DNA of 64,000 bases from Fimbriimonadia bacterium (GTDB lineage Bacteria > Armatimonadota > Fimbriimonadia > Fimbriimonadales > GBS-DC). Made by a program: the position numbers and the translations under genes. Each line of letters opens with the position of its first letter. Positions within the stretch are counted from its first letter, which is position 1. This document shows, piece after piece, positions 52,135-60,350 of the stretch. A model generated the notes under the pieces. The model was not told the DNA's origin and made no database searches. It saw nothing but the letters and a program-made list of their open reading frames with translations. The stretch is from NCBI GenBank assembly GCA_026129765.1, contig JAHCHP010000012.1:48062-112061 (forward strand). The letters run 5' to 3'.

Positions 52135-53892
52135 TCACTTGGAATGAGAGGGCGGGACTGAGACTTCTTTTTCATTTGCGCGGGGCAGGTAGATTTCAAA
52201 TGTTGCGCCTTGCCCCGGCGCGCTTTGCGCTTGGATATAGCCGCCGTTCTGCGTAATGATTCCATGACTGATTGCCAGCCCAAGCCCCGTGCCGCGTCCC
52301 GGCTCTTTCGTCGTGAAGAAAGGCTCAAAAATATGCGCTTTCGTATGCTCATCGATACCGGCTCCTGTGTCCTGAACCGTGATCAAAACATAATCGCCGG
52401 GGGGATGAGGTCCTTTATTCAATCTCAAATTCGCCGCGTTTATCGTGAGGGTTCCGCCATTGGGCATCGCGTCGCGCGCATTCACCGACAAATTCATCAA
52501 AATTTGCTGGAACTGCACCGGGTCCATTTTCACTTTCCACAACGATTTTGCCAGACGAACCCGCAGATCAATCTGACTGCCTATTAAAGGTTTGAGAATT
52601 TTCTCCGTCTCTCTAATCAGCTGCTGAATGTCAATCAACTTTGGGGTGATGGGCTGTCGTCGCGCAAACGTCAGCAATTGCTTTGTGAGGTCGACCGCGC
52701 TGTTGGCAGCTTGAGCGATCTGTTTTAGGGATTGCGCGACAGGACTTTCGGGCTGTGTCTGCGCGACAGCGAGGTCGGCATAGCCCAATATAGCCGTCAG
52801 CAAGTTATTGAAGTCGTGCGCGATTCCTCCCGCCAACCTGCCAATACTTTCCAGCTTTTGCGCTTGAAGCAGTTCCGCCTGCATCGCCAATCGCTCGGTC
52901 AAATCCTCTAATGTGCCGACATAATAGAGGGGCGTTTGGTGCACATCCATGATCGCCCGCGTGCGACCACACACCCAGCGCGCCTCGCCACTGGGTCGCA
53001 AAATTTGAAAATCGGCTCGAAACTCGCCTTGCGGGTTCTGCACATAATGATACCACTCCTCAAAGACCCGCTTTTTGTCCTCCGGGTGAATCATATGGAC
53101 CCAGCCTGTTCCCAAAGCCTCTTCTTGTTTCACCTGTGTGATTTCCTGCCAACGCGGGTTGACATAGATACACTGCCCGTTCGCGGTTTGCAGGAAAATG
53201 CCCATAGGCGCAGCTTCAGAAAGCAGCCGGAACTGTTCGTCGCTTTGCAGTAAGGATTGCTCAGAGCGTTTGCGCGCCACCGCATCCGCGATTTTAGAAG
53301 CAAAGTGCGCCAATAATTCCTTCTGTAGGTCGGTGAAGGGTTGTCCGGTCAAGAGGTTGTCGCAATAGAGATGCCCCAATATCTCTTCGCCATCCCACAA
53401 CGCGGCGATGAGGTTTGTGCCTGTGCCGATCTCGATGCCTTGATCGTTCAAAAGAGGACGGTTTTCTTGAGTAATGACGAGCGCGTGGGTTTCGGTGAAA
53501 GGCAGCGTGAAGATGCGCGGGTTTCCATGGAACTGTTGAGCGCGCTCATCTCGAATCTGTCCATGCTCATCCACCCCAAAAGTGCCTTGCATGGTATAAG
53601 TGTTCGTATTCAGAAACCAGATGCTGAGCCGTTCAAAGCCTAACTTTTCACGCCCCTTCACGACCGCATTCAAGCAAATCTCATCGACGGTTTGGCAGCG
53701 CGCCCACTCGCGCCCAATATCAAAGAGAGCATAGATATTTCTTCGGAACTCTTTCTCCGCTTGTTCTCGGTCCCGCACTTCCATCAGCGTCTCCACAGCA
53801 GCAATTCCCAACTCTTCAGGTTGTTCTGCCTGCAGGAGCTCCTGTTCTTCCGCTCTTTCATCATTCTGTGAGTTCTCGATGGGTTCACTCAT
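52135..53892 (-). CDS. GAF-PAS sensor histidine kinase
   Basis: The product has 585 residues from ATG 53892, chosen because GAGGA (53901-53905) is 8 bases upstream; an ATG five codons earlier lacks such a site. It is cytoplasmic. It has a coiled acidic N-terminus, GAF (about 65-215), PAS (about 225-340, with WQEITQVKQEEALGTGWVHMIHPEDK), HisKA with H359 in GGIAHDFNNLLTAILGY, and HATPase_c with LMNLSVNARDAMPNGG, DTGAGI and GTGLGLAISHGII. It has no receiver domain. No response regulator is adjacent. The orphan OmpR-type regulator at 31.9 kb is a possible partner. Confidence 0.94.
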   Translation of the reverse strand: MSEPIENSQNDERAEEQELLQAEQPEELGIAAVETLMEVRDREQAEKEFRRNIYALFDIGREWARCQTVDEICLNAVVKGREKLGFERLSIWFLNTNTYTMQGTFGVDEHGQIRDERAQQFHGNPRIFTLPFTETHALVITQENRPLLNDQGIEIGTGTNLIAALWDGEEILGHLYCDNLLTGQPFTDLQKELLAHFASKIADAVARKRSEQSLLQSDEQFRLLSEAAPMGIFLQTANGQCIYVNPRWQEITQVKQEEALGTGWVHMIHPEDKKRVFEEWYHYVQNPQGEFRADFQILRPSGEARWVCGRTRAIMDVHQTPLYYVGTLEDLTERLAMQAELLQAQKLESIGRLAGGIAHDFNNLLTAILGYADLAVAQTQPESPVAQSLKQIAQAANSAVDLTKQLLTFARRQPITPKLIDIQQLIRETEKILKPLIGSQIDLRVRLAKSLWKVKMDPVQFQQILMNLSVNARDAMPNGGTLTINAANLRLNKGPHPPGDYVLITVQDTGAGIDEHTKAHIFEPFFTTKEPGRGTGLGLAISHGIITQNGGYIQAQSAPGQGATFEIYLPRANEKEVSVPPSHSK

Positions 53893-53907
53893 CGTTCCAA
53901 TCCTCAT

Positions 53908-54457
53908 TCCCGATCCCCGAGACCGGGTTGAGGCGCGAATGTTATCGCTTAGACCCTCATCTTACAAGAAGGTGTCTGTTGAAGGCACTTCCCGTTCTCG
54001 CTTCTCTTTAAGGAGTCAGGGGTAACATTTGGCTCTCATGTATAAGTTAGCCACCCTTGTCAAATATTCCTTCTTGGTTTGTCAATGTTTCTATTGTGGC
54101 TTGCATAGCAGGGGAACCGCAACGGAGAGTTTTTGATAATCTGAATGCATTCGCGCCGAAGATTGGCAAAGTCGGCATAAATAGAAAGCAGATGCTTCGG
54201 CTGCACTCGGCATGACAACGGCGATGTCACTCTGAGCGCAGCGACTGGGTCAACCTGACTGTCACCCTGAGCGAAGCCGAAGGGTCTGCTTCTCAAAACT
54301 CCAACAGCAGATGCCTCGGCTGCGCTCGGCATGACAATGCGGTCGGGATTGCCCCTACAAGCCCTTTGCGTCCTTGCGCCATTGCGTTGTTCTGGGCGCG
54401 AGTTTAGTCGCAAAAACAATGCTGGCAACGGCGAAGACGCAAGATTTTATGGCAATC
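53908..54457. repeat. Intergenic region rich in repeat units
   Basis: These 550 bases lie between the kinase and lysS and carry no convincing gene. At 54135-54180 there is a fragment of the hairpin-array repeat (gaatgcattcgcgccgaaga). At 54185-54215 and 54304-54335 there are 'agatgcttcggctgcactcg'-type units. At 54225-54295 there are two 'gagcgaagccgaagggtctg'-type units in inverted sense. Around 54360-54450 are pieces resembling degraded coding sequence without a usable frame. Confidence 0.75.
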
Positions 54458-55969
54458 TCAATCGGCGTTGCGCGCCAGGGGGAACAGAATCACATCCCGA
54501 ATCGATGCCGCGCCGGTGAGCAGCATCACCATGCGGTCCATTCCAATCCCCAGTCCGCCGGTGGGCGGCATTCCATACTCCATCGAGTGGATGAAGTCCT
54601 CGTCATAAGGATGCGCTTCTTCATCGCCCAACTGTCGCAGTTCGCTTTGTCGTTCGAACCGCTCGCGCTGCTCCAACGGGTCATTCAGCTCGGAAAAGGC
54701 GTTCGACATTTCCCGCCCCAAGAGATAGCCTTCAAACCGGCGCGTGAAGTTCGGTCGGTCGGCGATGATCTTCGCGAAGGGCGAGGTATCCAACGGGTAG
54801 CCGGTGACAAAGGTTGGCTGGATCAGGGTGGGTTCCACGAACTTCTCCAACAGTTTCTCCAAAATGATGCCCGGACTGTCGCGCTTCTCGGAGGCTAAGC
54901 CCACCGAGTCGGCGGCTTTCCGCGCCGATTCCAAAGTCTCGAACTGGTCAGGCGTGAGACCGGTTCGTTCTTGAACCGCTTCCACCAGGTCCAACCGCGT
55001 CCAAGGCTGGGAGAAGTCGATGATCGTTTCGCCAAACTCGAACCGGGTCGTTCCAAAAACGCGCTCCGCGACATGCAGAAACAGTCGTTCCACCAGCGAC
55101 ATCATATCTTCCAGATTCGCGTAAGCTTGATACAGTTCCAACAGCGTAAACTCAGGATTATGGCGCGTGGAGATTCCCTCATTTCGGAAGACGCGCCCGA
55201 TCTCGAACACGCGGTCGATGCCTCCAACCAGCAGCCGCTTCAGGTAAAGTTCCAGCGAAATGCGCAGCTGCATATCCATATCCAGCGCGTTGAGGCGCGT
55301 TTTGAAGGGGCGCGCTGCCGCGCCTCCCGCCATCGGCTGGAGCATGGGCGTTTCCACCTCTAAGAATCCCTCACCCTCCAAGAACCGCCGCGTTTCCGCG
55401 ATTATCCGGCTGCGCGCAATCAACACCTGGCGCGAATCGGGATTCGTCAGCAGGTCCAAATAGCGTTGCCGGTAGCGCTGCTCGATGTCGTGCAGTCCAT
55501 ACCAGCGTTGTTCGCCTTTTTCTTTGGGAAAGGGAATCGGGCGGACACTCTTGCTCAACAGTTGCGTTTGTTGCGCGTGCAGTGTGATTTCCCCCGTTTT
55601 GGTGCGGAACAGAAAGCCTTGCGCGCCCAAGAAATCGCCAATGTCCCACAAATCGATCTGGTCGTAGGCATCGCCCATCTCATCTTTTCTTAGGTAGATT
55701 TGCAGTTTGCCTGAGGCATCCATCAGGTGAATGAAGCAGGCTTTGCCCATATTGCGCACAGAGAAAATGCGCCCTGCAACTCGTATTGTCTGACCTTCCA
55801 GCGATTCGAACTGGTCGTGAGCGGCTTGCAAGCCATAATCGCACTCGAATTTCTCCACAACGAACGGGTCATTGCTCTGTTCGCGCAGTTGATGCAGTTT
55901 ATGCAAGCGCGCCTGCACTAATTGGTTCTCTTCTTCCTCGATGGAGAGGTGGATTGTTGGTTCATCCAT
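54458..55969 (-). CDS. lysS: Lysyl-tRNA synthetase (class II)
   Basis: The product has 503 residues. The N-terminal OB anticodon-binding domain (about 60-165) has IRVAGRIFSVRNMGKACFIHL. The class II core has motif 1 around EGFLEVETPMLQPMAGGAAARPF, motif 2 FEIGRVFRNEGISTRHNPEFTLLELY, and motif 3 GLGIGMDRMVML. Length and layout are normal. It is divergent from the hydrolase gene with only 42 bases between the start codons. Confidence 0.98.
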   Translation of the reverse strand: MDEPTIHLSIEEEENQLVQARLHKLHQLREQSNDPFVVEKFECDYGLQAAHDQFESLEGQTIRVAGRIFSVRNMGKACFIHLMDASGKLQIYLRKDEMGDAYDQIDLWDIGDFLGAQGFLFRTKTGEITLHAQQTQLLSKSVRPIPFPKEKGEQRWYGLHDIEQRYRQRYLDLLTNPDSRQVLIARSRIIAETRRFLEGEGFLEVETPMLQPMAGGAAARPFKTRLNALDMDMQLRISLELYLKRLLVGGIDRVFEIGRVFRNEGISTRHNPEFTLLELYQAYANLEDMMSLVERLFLHVAERVFGTTRFEFGETIIDFSQPWTRLDLVEAVQERTGLTPDQFETLESARKAADSVGLASEKRDSPGIILEKLLEKFVEPTLIQPTFVTGYPLDTSPFAKIIADRPNFTRRFEGYLLGREMSNAFSELNDPLEQRERFERQSELRQLGDEEAHPYDEDFIHSMEYGMPPTGGLGIGMDRMVMLLTGAASIRDVILFPLARNAD

Positions 55970-55977
55970 AGTAGATA

Positions 55978-55983
55978 AGTTTA
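55978..55983 (-). promoter_or_regulatory. -10 element (GGTAAACT) of a predicted leaderless promoter, lysS
   Basis: The minus strand reads GGTAAACT, 8 bases, ATG (55969). Confidence 0.6.
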
Positions 55984-55997
55984 CCTGAGAGAAGGGG

Positions 55998-56003
55998 TAT
56001 ACT
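55998..56003 (+). promoter_or_regulatory. -10 element (GGTATACT) of a predicted leaderless promoter, cysteine hydrolase gene
   Basis: GGTATACT, 8 bases, ATG 56012. It is separated from the lysS hexamer by 14 bases, so the two polymerase footprints must overlap. Confidence 0.6.
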
Positions 56004-56011
56004 TATGCGCT

Positions 56012-56578
56012 ATGAAACGCTCGGAAAAGCTTCTTTCTCGCGATCAATCAGTTCTGGTGGTCGTCGACATGCAACCCACCTTTTTAGCTCCCATTCAAGG
56101 ACGCGAGTTCGTGGAAAAGACCGTCGCGTTGTTGATGAAAGCGGCTTCTATTTTACAGGTGCCTGTGTTAGCCACCCTGCAGTATGCGGAGCGTATGGGC
56201 GGCATGACAGAGGAACTGACCGCTCTCCTGCCCGAAGGCTGCGAGCCGGTGGACAAGCTTTGCTTCAGCTGTTTGGGGCAAGAAACGTTCGCGCTGCAGC
56301 TCCAATCGCTCAAGCGGAACCAGGTCGTTTTAGTGGGCATTGAGACTCATATTTGCGTATTGCAGACCGCGCTCGATTTGACCAGCGCAGGCTACAAAGT
56401 TTTTGTGCCTTGGGACGCGGTGCATGCGCGTTCGGAATATGACTGCGATCACGCATTGAATCGCATGCGCGCGGCAGGGGTAACGATCACCGGCGTCGAA
56501 TCGGTGATTTATGAATGGCTGTACGAAGCGGGAACCGAAGACTTTAAGAAGATTCTGCCCTTGGTGAAAGAACGATGA
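56012..56578 (+). CDS. Isochorismatase-family cysteine hydrolase
   Basis: The product has 188 residues. The catalytic triad of the family is visible: D19 (LVVVDMQPTF), K82 (PVDKLCFSCL) and C115 (GIETHICVLQTALDL), with a cis-peptide next to it. Members hydrolyse nicotinamide, isochorismate or related amides. The substrate here is unknown, but the wording resembles the YcaC/hydrolase subgroup rather than PncA. The stop overlaps the ChbG-like gene by 4 bases. Confidence 0.92.
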   Translation: MKRSEKLLSRDQSVLVVVDMQPTFLAPIQGREFVEKTVALLMKAASILQVPVLATLQYAERMGGMTEELTALLPEGCEPVDKLCFSCLGQETFALQLQSLKRNQVVLVGIETHICVLQTALDLTSAGYKVFVPWDAVHARSEYDCDHALNRMRAAGVTITGVESVIYEWLYEAGTEDFKKILPLVKER

Positions 56579-57480
56579 AACGACAAGATCAAACGCCAGA
56601 CTTATCGATTTTGGAAGAGAAGGGTTATTCCCAAGATACCCGGTTACTGATTCTTCATGCGGACGACTTGGGGATGTGTCATGCGGCGAACACGGCTGCC
56701 ATTCGCGCTTTCAAAGACGGCGCAATCAGCAGCGCGAGCGCAATGGTTCCATGTCCATGGTTCCCGGAGATCGCTGCCTGGTGCCGGGAAAATAAAGACG
56801 CAGATGTCGGGCTGCATTTGACCTTGACCAGCGAATGGGGGCTGTATCGATGGCGTCCCGTGACCCCCATTGACAAAGTGAAGGGACTGGTCGATGGCGA
56901 CGGGTTTCTTTGGAAGGGTGTGGAGGAAGTAAAGAAACATGCCTCGCCGCAAGAGGTGGAAACGGAACTACGCGCCCAAATCGAGCGCGCCTTAAAGTTC
57001 GGCATGAAGCCCACTCACATCGACTCGCATATGGGCACACTCTTCTCTGACCCCCGCTTTTTCGAGGTGTATGTGAAATTGGGCGCGGAGTATAAAATCC
57101 CGCCGATGTTGATGGAAAAGACGCCTGAAGTGATGGTGATGGCGAAAGCGATGGGAATCGATTATGAGCCTCTTTACCAATCTTTGAAAGAGAGACGCTT
57201 CCCGATGTTGACCTATCTCAATCCCCAGTACCAACCGGGCGACACTTATGAACAGCACAAGCCCCGGTTGATCGACTTTGTTCGTAAGTTGAAGCCGGGC
57301 ATCACCGAGCTGATCGTGCATCTGGGTGATGACCATCCCGAAGGGCATGCGATCACCAGCGGCTGGAAAATGCGGGTCAATGAGTGCAATATATTGATGG
57401 AAGCCGACTTCAAACGAGTCCTGCGCGAAGAGAAGATACAGCTATTTACCTACCGTGAATTGGCCAAAGGCTGGCGGTAA
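56575..57480 (+). CDS. ChbG/YdjC-family carbohydrate deacetylase
   Basis: The product has 301 residues. The metal-binding motifs are LILHADDLGMCHAAN (the paired Asp, D30-D31, and H36), VGLHLTLTSEW and PTHIDSHMGTLF. This is the TIM-barrel polysaccharide-deacetylase-like family that removes N-acetyl groups from chito-oligosaccharides or similar sugars. It is longer than ChbG of E. coli, with an extra N-terminal 20 residues. It forms an operon with the cysteine hydrolase. Confidence 0.9.
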   Translation: MKRQDQTPDLSILEEKGYSQDTRLLILHADDLGMCHAANTAAIRAFKDGAISSASAMVPCPWFPEIAAWCRENKDADVGLHLTLTSEWGLYRWRPVTPIDKVKGLVDGDGFLWKGVEEVKKHASPQEVETELRAQIERALKFGMKPTHIDSHMGTLFSDPRFFEVYVKLGAEYKIPPMLMEKTPEVMVMAKAMGIDYEPLYQSLKERRFPMLTYLNPQYQPGDTYEQHKPRLIDFVRKLKPGITELIVHLGDDHPEGHAITSGWKMRVNECNILMEADFKRVLREEKIQLFTYRELAKGWR

Positions 57481-57509
57481 TCTCGCTTCTAAGTGGAGTA
57501 GGATACCGG

Positions 57510-57560
57510 CAAAAAAGCAGACTCGTTCGCTTCTCTCAATGTGACAGATGGAACGGCTCC
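57510..57560. repeat. Diverged intergenic repeat unit
   Basis: 'agcagactcgttcgcttctc' followed by tcaatgtgacagatgg is a degenerate member of the 'cagacccattcgcttcgctc' family. Confidence 0.55.
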
Positions 57561-57581
57561 AACCAAGAGCCGAATCTAAAC

Positions 57582-58262
57582 CTATGTCCCTTGATGCCGG
57601 TAAATCATCATCAGGTCCATCATCATCGAGATAGCCCAATGCGCCCAGAAGCAGGGCAAGAACGATTTCACCCGGATGGCGACCCATCCCAAAATCAAGC
57701 CGGCTATGAACGACCCCAACATCTCCGGCACTGGTTTGCCCACGTGCATCAATCCAAAAGCGCAAGCCTGAACCACGATCCCCCAACTGCCGATCCAGCG
57801 GTATAAGCCAAAAGTCAGGAAGCCCCGGAAGAAGAATTCCCAGCAAAAGAGATAGTAGCCATAGAGTAGTTCAAAGTAGATAGCATAGGACGCGCTGGTC
57901 AAAATCCGCCGGTCTAACGGGTAATAATTCTGGAATTCGGGGCGCGCGGACGCAAACCAGACCAACGGCGCCATCGCGGCGATCATCGCGAACGCCATCA
58001 TCGCGCCATTTTTGCCGTCTCCCCGCGCCAAACCGTACTGGCTCAGTTCGCCATGACCGAAAAAAGAGATGATGAGGAGGGGAATCCAGAGCAGAAAAGC
58101 GGTGTTGGTGACCACATAGCCTTCCCAGCCGGTAAACGGGAGTTCATTCCCCTGCAATCCCAGCCAACCGAAAAGCTGAGCCGAGTCCCGGTTATAGAAA
58201 AACAAAAAAGTCAGCACCAGCGCGCCGACCAACGCAACCCACCCTTCCCCTAATTTTTTCAT
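57582..58262 (-). CDS. CPBP-family intramembrane metalloprotease-like protein
   Basis: The product has 226 residues from ATG 58262, with AAAGGGGA upstream; the longer frame lacks a site. About six to seven membrane spans are predicted. The CPBP (Abi/Rce1) motifs are FCWEFFFRGFLTFGL (usually EExxxR; here a Trp replaces the first Glu), FGLMHVGKPVPEMLGSF (FxxxH), and FWAHWAISMMMD. It cleaves peptides within the membrane in known members. The changed first motif leaves activity in doubt. Confidence 0.85.
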   Translation of the reverse strand: MKKLGEGWVALVGALVLTFLFFYNRDSAQLFGWLGLQGNELPFTGWEGYVVTNTAFLLWIPLLIISFFGHGELSQYGLARGDGKNGAMMAFAMIAAMAPLVWFASARPEFQNYYPLDRRILTSASYAIYFELLYGYYLFCWEFFFRGFLTFGLYRWIGSWGIVVQACAFGLMHVGKPVPEMLGSFIAGLILGWVAIRVKSFLPCFWAHWAISMMMDLMMIYRHQGT

Positions 58263-58310
58263 GGTTTGTCCCCTTTCATTTCTACAATAGGGCGGGGTAA
58301 TCCTTTTTGC

Positions 58311-58340
58311 TTGACATATTTGAGCCAAGTCAGGTAAAAT
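58311..58340 (+). promoter_or_regulatory. Sigma-70 promoter of tRNA-Ala
   Basis: TTGACA (58311-58316), 18 bases, TAAAAT (58335-58340), 10 bases before the tRNA. It is the best -35 box in the window, and GG precedes the -10. Confidence 0.75.
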
Positions 58341-58350
58341 CATGTTGAGT

Positions 58351-58426
<76 letters not shown>

Positions 58427-58466
58427 GATTTCTGCCTTTTTCATCCCTTTTTCCCTCAAAATGTGT

Positions 58467-58472
58467 TATACT
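58467..58472 (+). promoter_or_regulatory. Extended -10 element (TGTTATACT)
   Basis: TGnTATACT lies 39 bases before ATG 58512. The leader ends in AAAGGAG. This is the same promoter style as the dockerin-tailed gene at 26.9 kb. Confidence 0.5.
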
Positions 58473-58511
58473 ATTATGTTCAACAACGCCATAAGCAAAG
58501 GAGCCGAACGA

Positions 58512-60284
58512 ATGAAAAAAACATTTTTCGTAGTTGCAGCGATTTCTTGCGCCGCCATTGCGCAGGCGCAGCCTTATGTTCATCAGAAGTTAGGCAGTGG
58601 TTTTGAATCGGTCGATTCAGGCGCGTTAAGCGTCAATGGTATTCCCGCTTGGTCAGGCAGTTTGACTTCCTCCCCCAGCATTATTGACGTATTCAAAATC
58701 GTAGGGACGCAAAATGTATCCGCAGCCATTTTAGGTAACGGTACCCGCCTTTCCATTGTGAAGGCGTTCAGTTCCACAGATGCCATCCTCTGGGAAGGAT
58801 CAGGACCCGCTACCAATAACCTATTTGATGTGTTTCAAGATTCCTCCAACCTCTCCTCCTTGTTAGGAGCCGACCGCGATTCCTTCGCGTTTGGGTTCTC
58901 TGGGAATAACCAGCCCATCTGGTACGGTCAAGGCGCTAACAACGGCAACAACCGAGATATCTTTATGGGCAGCACCAATATCAGCCAGACAGTTTTAGGC
59001 GGCACAGTGCGCGATGCGGAGCCAGGCGCGGTCAATGGCAGCATCTTGGCATGGGACGGTTTTGGCGATAACACCTCCAACAACCGGGACGTGTTCAAAA
59101 CGGACTTAGGCAGCATGGGCAGCACCAATATCAGCTCCTCCGTGTTGGGAACCTCGCGTAGCGGCATTGCGCGCCATGTGAATAACGGCGGCGATGTTTT
59201 GTGGGATGGCAGCGGTTCGGCGACCACCCTGTATAACGATGTCTATTCGAACTCCACTCGTGTCAGCACACCGCTGGGCTCAGGCGCGCACAACTCTTAT
59301 GGCGTGATGACCTCCAATGCCGGTAACACGCTGTGGTCAGGCAATGCGACTTCCGGCACCATTACGGGCGGCTACAATGATGTGTTTGTCAATGCCAGCA
59401 ATCTGAGCCGTCAAAACGCGCCGCTGGGCTTAGGCACCGCCGCGCGCGATACGCGCCCAGTCGCGATCAACGAATCGGCGAATATCTTGTGGGAGGGAGC
59501 AGGTTCCTCCACGACCAACTATTTCGATGTGCTGCTGACCGCTGCAGGCACCACCACAAACCTCAGCCGAACGACGCTGGGCAACGATGCGCCGCACGAG
59601 GGTCAGGCATTGGCTCTGGGCGAGAACGCGGACGTGATTTGGCGCGGCTACAGCACCACGACCACTTCAGGCAAGTATCTGCTTTTCTTCTACCAACGAA
59701 GCGGCGGTACCACGACCAACTTGACGAATGCTGCGCTTTCGCGAACGGTCGATACCGATGTGTTGTCGCTCAATGACCGCGGACAAATCCTTTGGAACGC
59801 GCCCTCTGCCAGCGGCAACGACCTGGAAGTGTGGCTTTCTACCCCCAATCGCGCTACCTCGCTGACTGGCGATGTGGCGTTGGACTACTTCTTGGGTAAC
59901 CCCACTCAGGTGCAGTTGACCATTAAACTGATCGATCCGCTGACCAATGCGGTGATTCAGACGGTTAACACCAACTTGACCGGCGGCAGTATTTACAACG
60001 CGACCGGCTTGAAGCCTGGTCTCTGGAAACTGGAAATCTCCGCTCCTCGCTTCCTGAAGCGCAAGTTCGATACGCGCCGACTGCTGGATGTGGTCACGTT
60101 GAACCTCAGCTTGATCAATGGCGATGTGAACGGCGATAACGCGGTCAACGATGAGGACTTGCTGTTGGTGTTGTTTAACTTCGGAATCAATACCAGTGAT
60201 CCCGTGGACCTGAATGGCGACGGCTCGGTCAACGACGAAGACCTGCTGATCGTGTTGTTTAACTTCGGCATCCAAGGCGAATAA
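58512..60284 (+). CDS. Secreted repeat protein (beta-propeller-like) with C-terminal dockerin-like tail
   Basis: The product has 590 residues from ATG 58512, with AAAGGAG 9 bases upstream. The signal peptide is MKKTFFVVAAISCAAIAQA. Residues about 25-450 hold about nine repeats of 45-50 residues with the core ILWEGSG...NNxDVF...STNIS..VLG, resembling HAF-type extracellular propeller repeats. A beta-sandwich linker (about 455-535) is followed by two dockerin type I-like units, NGDVNGDNAVNDEDLLLVLF and DLNGDGSVNDEDLLIVLF, each ending in NFG. A strong terminator follows. Confidence 0.85.
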   Translation: MKKTFFVVAAISCAAIAQAQPYVHQKLGSGFESVDSGALSVNGIPAWSGSLTSSPSIIDVFKIVGTQNVSAAILGNGTRLSIVKAFSSTDAILWEGSGPATNNLFDVFQDSSNLSSLLGADRDSFAFGFSGNNQPIWYGQGANNGNNRDIFMGSTNISQTVLGGTVRDAEPGAVNGSILAWDGFGDNTSNNRDVFKTDLGSMGSTNISSSVLGTSRSGIARHVNNGGDVLWDGSGSATTLYNDVYSNSTRVSTPLGSGAHNSYGVMTSNAGNTLWSGNATSGTITGGYNDVFVNASNLSRQNAPLGLGTAARDTRPVAINESANILWEGAGSSTTNYFDVLLTAAGTTTNLSRTTLGNDAPHEGQALALGENADVIWRGYSTTTTSGKYLLFFYQRSGGTTTNLTNAALSRTVDTDVLSLNDRGQILWNAPSASGNDLEVWLSTPNRATSLTGDVALDYFLGNPTQVQLTIKLIDPLTNAVIQTVNTNLTGGSIYNATGLKPGLWKLEISAPRFLKRKFDTRRLLDVVTLNLSLINGDVNGDNAVNDEDLLLVLFNFGINTSDPVDLNGDGSVNDEDLLIVLFNFGIQGE

Positions 60285-60299
60285 TCGTCTAACATACTC

Positions 60300-60333
60300 A
60301 AGGGCGGGAAGTTGAAACCCGCCCTTGTATTTT
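60300..60333 (+). terminator. Rho-independent terminator
   Basis: The stem AAGGGCGGG (60300-60308)/CCCGCCCTT (60318-60326), loop of 9, is followed by GTATTTT. It ends the dockerin-tailed gene, just before the sugar isomerase gene. Confidence 0.85.
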
Positions 60334-60350
60334 AAGGAAAATATAGACCT

